A stretch of DNA of 59,734 nucleotides from Shewanella sp. CG12_big_fil_rev_8_21_14_0_65_47_15 (GTDB lineage Bacteria > Pseudomonadota > Gammaproteobacteria > Enterobacterales > Shewanellaceae). The translations under genes were made by a program, and so were the position numbers. Of this stretch, positions 55,898-59,734 are shown in pieces. Location: positions 11,361 to 71,094 of the forward strand of contig NZ_PFGL01000006.1 in NCBI RefSeq assembly GCF_002783505.1, in the 5' to 3' direction. The notes below the pieces were generated by a model, which ran no database searches, had not been told where the DNA came from, and saw nothing but the letters and a program-made list of their open reading frames with translations. Numbering within the stretch: the stretch's first letter is position 1; each line of letters begins with the position of its first letter.

Positions 55898-56806
55898 TCA
55901 AAAGTTAAATGCAACCTTCAATCTAATTTCTTGTTCCGTCTTTTCAATCAGATGCAAGCTAGTATCTTGCTGGCCTTCATACTGCTCACCGCCGCCACTT
56001 AACTGGGGTAACCAAGTCAGGGTCGCCCACCAATCGGCACCGCCGTAATGCAATGAAGGACCGGCGAAGAAGGACCAACGCTCCTGACCTACCTCAGTTT
56101 CAAATTCAGTTTCAAACAAGACTTCGGCGCTGACAAACCAATTGGGGGCGAAACGATAGCTTAACCCTGTGCCCATTTTCAATTCCAGTTCCATCTCTGG
56201 ATCCGTCGACCATTCGAAGTCTTCTGGCAGATTAGCGATAGGCGCACGGTCTGCATAGGTTGATTCCATACCTAAGTTCCCCACCCAAATCAGCTCGCCT
56301 TCTAGCATGTATTTTTGAGTTTGCAGACCAAGATCTAATGATAAAGTATCTTTATCTTGGCCTGAATGCACATCAATCCAGTCATAGTCAAAAGACGCCG
56401 TCATCGATAGACCGATATCGTCCTTCGCTGGACTTAAAAACATATAGCTTAAACCAACTTCGGCACCTGAGGATTTAAAATCAATTTTTTTCTCTGCGGG
56501 CAAATAACCATTGATGATCAACCCATTGGTATCCAAGGACATAAACTTAGCAGAGGCTGACACTGCAAGTTTATTGGTCAGTCCATACTCCAATTCAGTT
56601 TCGTAGTTAATGCCTCTGTAGGTACCTTGACCCTTATCATTGCGTAGGGTGACTTTTTGGTAGAGTTCGATTGCATCCTTGGGCATGGCTTCTGCGCCTT
56701 TGACATAACCGAATAAATCCTCACCCGCGACCGCAACTTGGCTTAGCCCCAAAGTAAGCAAAGAGATTGCAACAAGACTCATAGTGTGACGAGAAGATGT
56801 GCGCAT
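55898..56806 (-). CDS. Outer-membrane beta-barrel protein (DUF6662-like)
   Basis: A 302-residue exported protein. Signal peptide about 1-27 (ending VAVAG), then alternating amphipathic strands and a terminal KVAFNF ending in Phe, as outer-membrane barrels do. LTNKLAVSASAKFMSL, AEVGLSYMFLSPAKDDIG and GPSLHYGGADWWATLTWLPQL look like barrel strands of the DUF6662 group. First gene of a minus-strand operon with FMN-binding, ApbE and cytochrome b genes, 106 bp before the next. A Fur-like site lies about 60 bp upstream, so the operon is probably induced by iron limitation. Function unknown. Confidence 0.78.
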   Translation of the reverse strand: MRTSSRHTMSLVAISLLTLGLSQVAVAGEDLFGYVKGAEAMPKDAIELYQKVTLRNDKGQGTYRGINYETELEYGLTNKLAVSASAKFMSLDTNGLIINGYLPAEKKIDFKSSGAEVGLSYMFLSPAKDDIGLSMTASFDYDWIDVHSGQDKDTLSLDLGLQTQKYMLEGELIWVGNLGMESTYADRAPIANLPEDFEWSTDPEMELELKMGTGLSYRFAPNWFVSAEVLFETEFETEVGQERWSFFAGPSLHYGGADWWATLTWLPQLSGGGEQYEGQQDTSLHLIEKTEQEIRLKVAFNF

Positions 56807-56866
56807 TTAAACAAAGCTCCAAAGAGTTATTAACATAATTTGGGGCGATTCTATTAAAGTCTCTTA

Positions 56867-56890
56867 TCTAACGCAAATCATTATCATTAG
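56867..56890. promoter_or_regulatory. Fur-box-like site before the FMN/ApbE operon
   Basis: The half ATCATTATC (56877-56885) is identical to the consensus half; the full 19-base window 56867-56885 matches GATAATGATAATCATTATC at 14 positions by my count, and a further AATCAT-TATCAT hexamer array extends to 56890. It lies 61 bp upstream of the first gene, as expected for Fur repression. Confidence 0.65.
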
Positions 56891-57210
56891 TGTTTTATAA
56901 AAGTGTATGCGGTTAATGTATTTTTACATTTAAAAACAACAAATTAAAAATTAAGGTTTAATTAATATTATTTTGCTATGGCATCGAAATGGTAGTACCG
57001 CACAAGCAAACCTAGCCGATTAGCTCCAGCACCGCAGCAGTCAACTTGCTTTGACGCTATTTTATTCAGTTGCAAACTACTCTAAATCATATTAAAAACC
57101 ACTAGTTCAATCTCAGTAAAAATATGGAACATATTGATTATAAATTAAAATGTAGAATAAACTTTATCTTATACAACCTATTAATAACCTAGCGATCACA
57201 ATGGAAGTAA
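56891..57210. other. AT-rich divergent intergenic region
   Basis: About 320 bp with very low GC content between the Fur-like site and the MetJ-like operator. No gene or repeat recognised; should hold upstream elements of both divergent promoters. Confidence 0.45.
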
Positions 57211-57230
57211 AAACATCTAGACGTCTAAAT
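57211..57230. promoter_or_regulatory. MetJ-like operator before NhaC-type transporter
   Basis: AGACGTCT (57219-57226) is an exact met box, preceded by AAACATCT (57211-57218, 6 of 8). The core CATCTAGACGTCTAAAT (57214-57230) is shared, one base different, with the site in front of metY. About 140 bp ahead of the transporter start. Confidence 0.8.
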
Positions 57231-57363
57231 TGACAGGTTGATGGGGATCAAATATGCTTTGCCTCAAGTTGCTAGGATACGATGCCGAAGCGACACTACA
57301 TTTAAGCGAGTTTGACTGCTAAGGATCCTGCAGAAAGAACTCTAAGCGAAAGAGAGATAACAT

Positions 57364-58692
57364 TTGAGCAATCCAGCAGCACAGCACAGCCCGGCATCTT
57401 TCATTGCCCTGTTGCCATTATTGGTTTTCCTTGGTCTTTTCATTGGCGCGGGTGTGTATTTCCAAAGCCAAGGTGTCGACTTCGCCTTCTATCAATTACC
57501 GAGCGTTATCGCCATTTTACCTGCGATTATTCTGGCGTTGATTTTATCAAAACAGAAATTAAATCAATCGATTGATACCTTTATAGGCGGTATTGGTCAC
57601 AGCAACATTATTGCTATGTGTTTGATTTATTTATTAGCAGGCGCCTTCGCAGCGGTCGCAAAAGCCACAGGTGGCGTCGATGCCACCGTTGCTCTGGGTT
57701 TATCACTGATCCCATCAAACCTGTTGTTACCCGGGTTCTTCGTGATTGCAGCCTTTATCGCCACGGCCATGGGCACCTCAATGGGTACCATCGCCGCCGT
57801 GGCGCCGATTGCCTTAGGTGTGGCTGACCAAGCGCAAATTGACTACGCCCTAATGGCGGGCGCTGTTATGTCTGGCGCCCTATTCGGTGACAACTTATCG
57901 ATTATTTCCGATACCACTATTGCAGCCACCCGCACTCAAGGCTGTGATATGAAAGATAAATTCCGTGAAAACCTGATTTTCGCTATCCCAGCATCACTGC
58001 TAACTTTAATCGCCTTTGTATTTGCCGGACAAGGCCAAGCAGAATTAGCGACGCAGAACATCGATCTTATTAAGGTCATTCCCTATCTGACCATTTTGAT
58101 CTTAGCCGTGGCAGGTCTGAACGTATTTGTGGTCTTAACTTTAGGTATCTTATTAGCGGGCGCTACGGGTCTATTTACTATGGATTACGGCGTGATCCAG
58201 TTTGGTAAAGATATCTATGCTGGCTTTAGCAATATGCAGGAGATTTTCATTCTGTCTATGCTGGTCGGTGGTTTAGCGGCACTGATGCAGCAGCAAGGTG
58301 GCCTCGCCTTTGTGAGCAAACAGATTGAAAAGCTGATCACGCGCTTCTCAAAGGCACAAGGTGAAGCCTCATGCCGCGCCGCAGAACTGGGTATGGCTGG
58401 CATAGTCGCAGTGACTAACACTTGTGTGGCCAACAACACGGTTTCTATCGTAGTGACCGGTGATATTGCCAAAGACTTAGCCGAGAAACATGGTGTAAGC
58501 CCCAAACGTGCCGCCAGCGTCCTCGATATTTTCGCCTGTATTATCCAGGGGTTAATTCCCTATGGTGCACAAGCACTGTTAATCGCATCGACCTTTAGCA
58601 TCACACCGCTAGCGGCGGTGTCCTATGCATGGTACTGCATGATCCTCGCTGCCGTGGCGATTGCGATTGTAATTTTCCGCAAGCGTCATTGA
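57364..58692 (+). CDS. NhaC-type Na+/H+ antiporter family protein, predicted methionine transporter
   Basis: A 442-residue membrane protein with about 11 helices: FIALLPLLVFLGLFIGAGVYF, VIAILPAIILALILSK, then the core ATAMGTSMGTIAAVAPIALG and GALFGDNLSIISDTTIAATR, which is the NhaC hallmark, and VANNTVSIVVTGDIAKDLA in the second half. Homologues under MetJ control in Shewanella were, as I recall, predicted to be methionine transporters (MetT); the operator upstream supports that here. The frame starts with TTG at 57364 (AGAGAG upstream) and gives SNPAAQHSPASF; no better start exists near it. Transporter family is firm; substrate is inference from regulation. Confidence 0.87.
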   Translation: MSNPAAQHSPASFIALLPLLVFLGLFIGAGVYFQSQGVDFAFYQLPSVIAILPAIILALILSKQKLNQSIDTFIGGIGHSNIIAMCLIYLLAGAFAAVAKATGGVDATVALGLSLIPSNLLLPGFFVIAAFIATAMGTSMGTIAAVAPIALGVADQAQIDYALMAGAVMSGALFGDNLSIISDTTIAATRTQGCDMKDKFRENLIFAIPASLLTLIAFVFAGQGQAELATQNIDLIKVIPYLTILILAVAGLNVFVVLTLGILLAGATGLFTMDYGVIQFGKDIYAGFSNMQEIFILSMLVGGLAALMQQQGGLAFVSKQIEKLITRFSKAQGEASCRAAELGMAGIVAVTNTCVANNTVSIVVTGDIAKDLAEKHGVSPKRAASVLDIFACIIQGLIPYGAQALLIASTFSITPLAAVSYAWYCMILAAVAIAIVIFRKRH

Positions 58693-58769
58693 TAAGTCAC
58701 ACTGTTCTTATCGCGTGTTAAACAGCAGGTTGAAATAGCTAATTAAGATGCCGATAAGTACAATTGAAG

Positions 58770-58791
58770 GAGCCGAATTCGGCTCTTTTTT
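58770..58791 (+). terminator. Rho-independent terminator after the transporter gene
   Basis: Stem GAGCCG / CGGCTC with loop AATT (a perfect palindrome), followed by TTTTTT. Confidence 0.9.
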
Positions 58792-58820
58792 ATGTTTAAA
58801 TTCATCAACCTTGGATTGAT

Positions 58821-59549
58821 ATGCGCCTCGCAAAGTACCTCGCCCAGTGTGGCATTGGCTCACGCCGTGAAGCCTGCCGTTTAATTGAGGCCGGGCGCAT
58901 CACACTCAATGGCCATATCGCCCGCCACACAGTTCCCATCCGTTTAGACGAACTATTAAACTGCCTCGACCGTATAGAGCTTGATGGCTCGCCAATCACT
59001 AAAACTGAAACCCTCGCCTACTGGATATTGAACAAAGCCGTGGGCACAGATTGCCGCCTGTTGGAGCAGGAAGAAACAAGCCTTATACACTTGCTTCCCG
59101 AAGCGCCAAGACTCTATCCCGTCGGCAGGCTCGATAAAGATTCCCGCGGCCTGTTGCTGTTAACTAATGATGGCGAGCTGACCCATCAACTGATGCACCC
59201 CAGTTTTGCCCACAGCAAAACCTACCATGTGCGCCTCGATAGGCCATTCACCGATGATTTTGTTGAACAAATGGCCAGTGGAGTGCGTTATAAAGATCTG
59301 CAAACCCAGCCCTGCCACGTTCGTCGTCTCAGCTCGGACAGCTTTGAAATTGTGCTGACTCAGGGCTTAAATCGACAAATTCGTCACATGTCCAAGGCGC
59401 TCGGGTATCGCGTTATCGATCTTGAGCGCGTCGCCTTAATGACACTGAATTTACGCGAATTAGCATTGAGAGGGTTACAAACAGGTCAAATGCGGCCATT
59501 AACAGAATCGGAAATTACCGCCCTTAAGGCGGTATTGGTTACAGCATAA
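58821..59549 (+). CDS. RsuA/RluB/RluF-family pseudouridine synthase
   Basis: A 242-residue rRNA modification enzyme. An S4 RNA-binding domain (residues 1-60: RLAKYLAQCGIGSRREACRLIEAGRITLNG) precedes the catalytic domain with YPVGRLDKDSRGLLLLTNDG, which carries the catalytic Asp, and LTQGLNRQIRHMSKALGY, typical of the RsuA group. The order and S4 sequence most resemble RluF-like synthases (23S U2604), but the protein is shorter than E. coli RluF because it lacks the C-terminal tail, so the target is not assigned. The ATG lies 30 bp after the previous terminator. Confidence 0.9.
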   Translation: MRLAKYLAQCGIGSRREACRLIEAGRITLNGHIARHTVPIRLDELLNCLDRIELDGSPITKTETLAYWILNKAVGTDCRLLEQEETSLIHLLPEAPRLYPVGRLDKDSRGLLLLTNDGELTHQLMHPSFAHSKTYHVRLDRPFTDDFVEQMASGVRYKDLQTQPCHVRRLSSDSFEIVLTQGLNRQIRHMSKALGYRVIDLERVALMTLNLRELALRGLQTGQMRPLTESEITALKAVLVTA

Positions 59550-59734
59550 ATATATCTAAACTCATTTTTAAAACAAGCGATTAAACATAAATCCGCAACA
59601 TTTTACGGACTAATATCATCCCACATTGCCTATAAAAAAAATTTATGCCTGCCCGGTTATTTTTGGTTATTTTCGTCAGAACACAAAACGATATTGCTCC
59701 CCAAAATGGCCGCTAGATTTTTCCTGACCAAAAA
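59550..59734. other. Window end, no gene recognised
   Basis: 185 bp of AT-rich sequence after the pseudouridine synthase. No terminator hairpin or start of a further gene is convincing. Confidence 0.5.

Noticed and set aside
1..59734. CRISPR arrays, tRNA or rRNA genes, insertion sequences
   Set aside because: No regularly spaced repeats, cloverleaf-like segments, rRNA sequence, transposase motifs or paired terminal repeats were seen on reading.

Overview
The window reads as a chromosomal segment of a Shewanella-like marine gammaproteobacterium. The evidence is the gene set and order (M17 aminopeptidase/pepD, dinB, two bacterioferritins, nqrM-apbE-nqrFEDCBA, luxS, bolA, rlmG, O-acetylhomoserine sulfhydrylase), a Na+-translocating NQR, several chemoreceptors and TonB-dependent receptors. 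The genus is inferred from recalled synteny; no search was run. I saw no rRNA, tRNA, CRISPR array or insertion sequence.

Layout. 1-3.2 kb: divergent peptidase genes. 3.4-7.8 kb: a periplasmic Cache-type protein with a chemoreceptor, then a divergent EamA exporter/LysR pair. 7.9-16.0 kb: a minus-strand beta-glucan locus, read TonB receptor, GH16 endoglucanase, GH3 exoglucosidase, sensor kinase, LytTR regulator, so the catabolic genes carry their own two-component system. 16.4-21.8 kb: visibly GC-richer accessory genes: MarR/cupin divergent pair with two operator-like palindromes, a LysE exporter, and an ECF sigma factor with two DGPF/YCII proteins. 21.9-38.9 kb: conserved core with dinB under a LexA box, a chemoreceptor, two bacterioferritin subunits, the NQR operon with its flavin transferase and maturation factor, a TonB receptor, luxS, an orphan TRAP binding protein and bolA. 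39-48.6 kb: alkB-like gene, rlmG, a frameshifted DUF2339 membrane protein, metY, then a deletion scar where a MocR-type regulator and cydA (cioA) have both lost their 5' parts, leaving cydB and a DUF2474 peptide behind. 48.8-50 kb: small peptides and strong stem-loops around a GreA/Rnk-like gene. 50-53.7 kb: AraC/EamA pair and a chemoreceptor. 53.8-56.9 kb: a four-gene operon (outer-membrane DUF6662 protein, FMN-binding protein, ApbE, small cytochrome b) behind a Fur-box-like site. 57.2-59.5 kb: an NhaC-type transporter behind a MetJ-like operator, and an RsuA-family pseudouridine synthase.

Connections. The operator in front of the NhaC-type transporter shares 16 of 17 bases with one in front of metY, which places both in a methionine (MetJ) regulon. 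Iron is a second theme: Fur-like sites precede both the bacterioferritins and the FMN/cytochrome operon. Flavin attachment is a third: there are two different ApbE proteins, each beside its likely FMN-accepting partner. The most unusual points are the mocR/cydA deletion scar, the glucan locus with a built-in LytTR system, the Fur-type FMN/ApbE/cytochrome operon, and the uncharacterised peptide/hairpin region near 49 kb.
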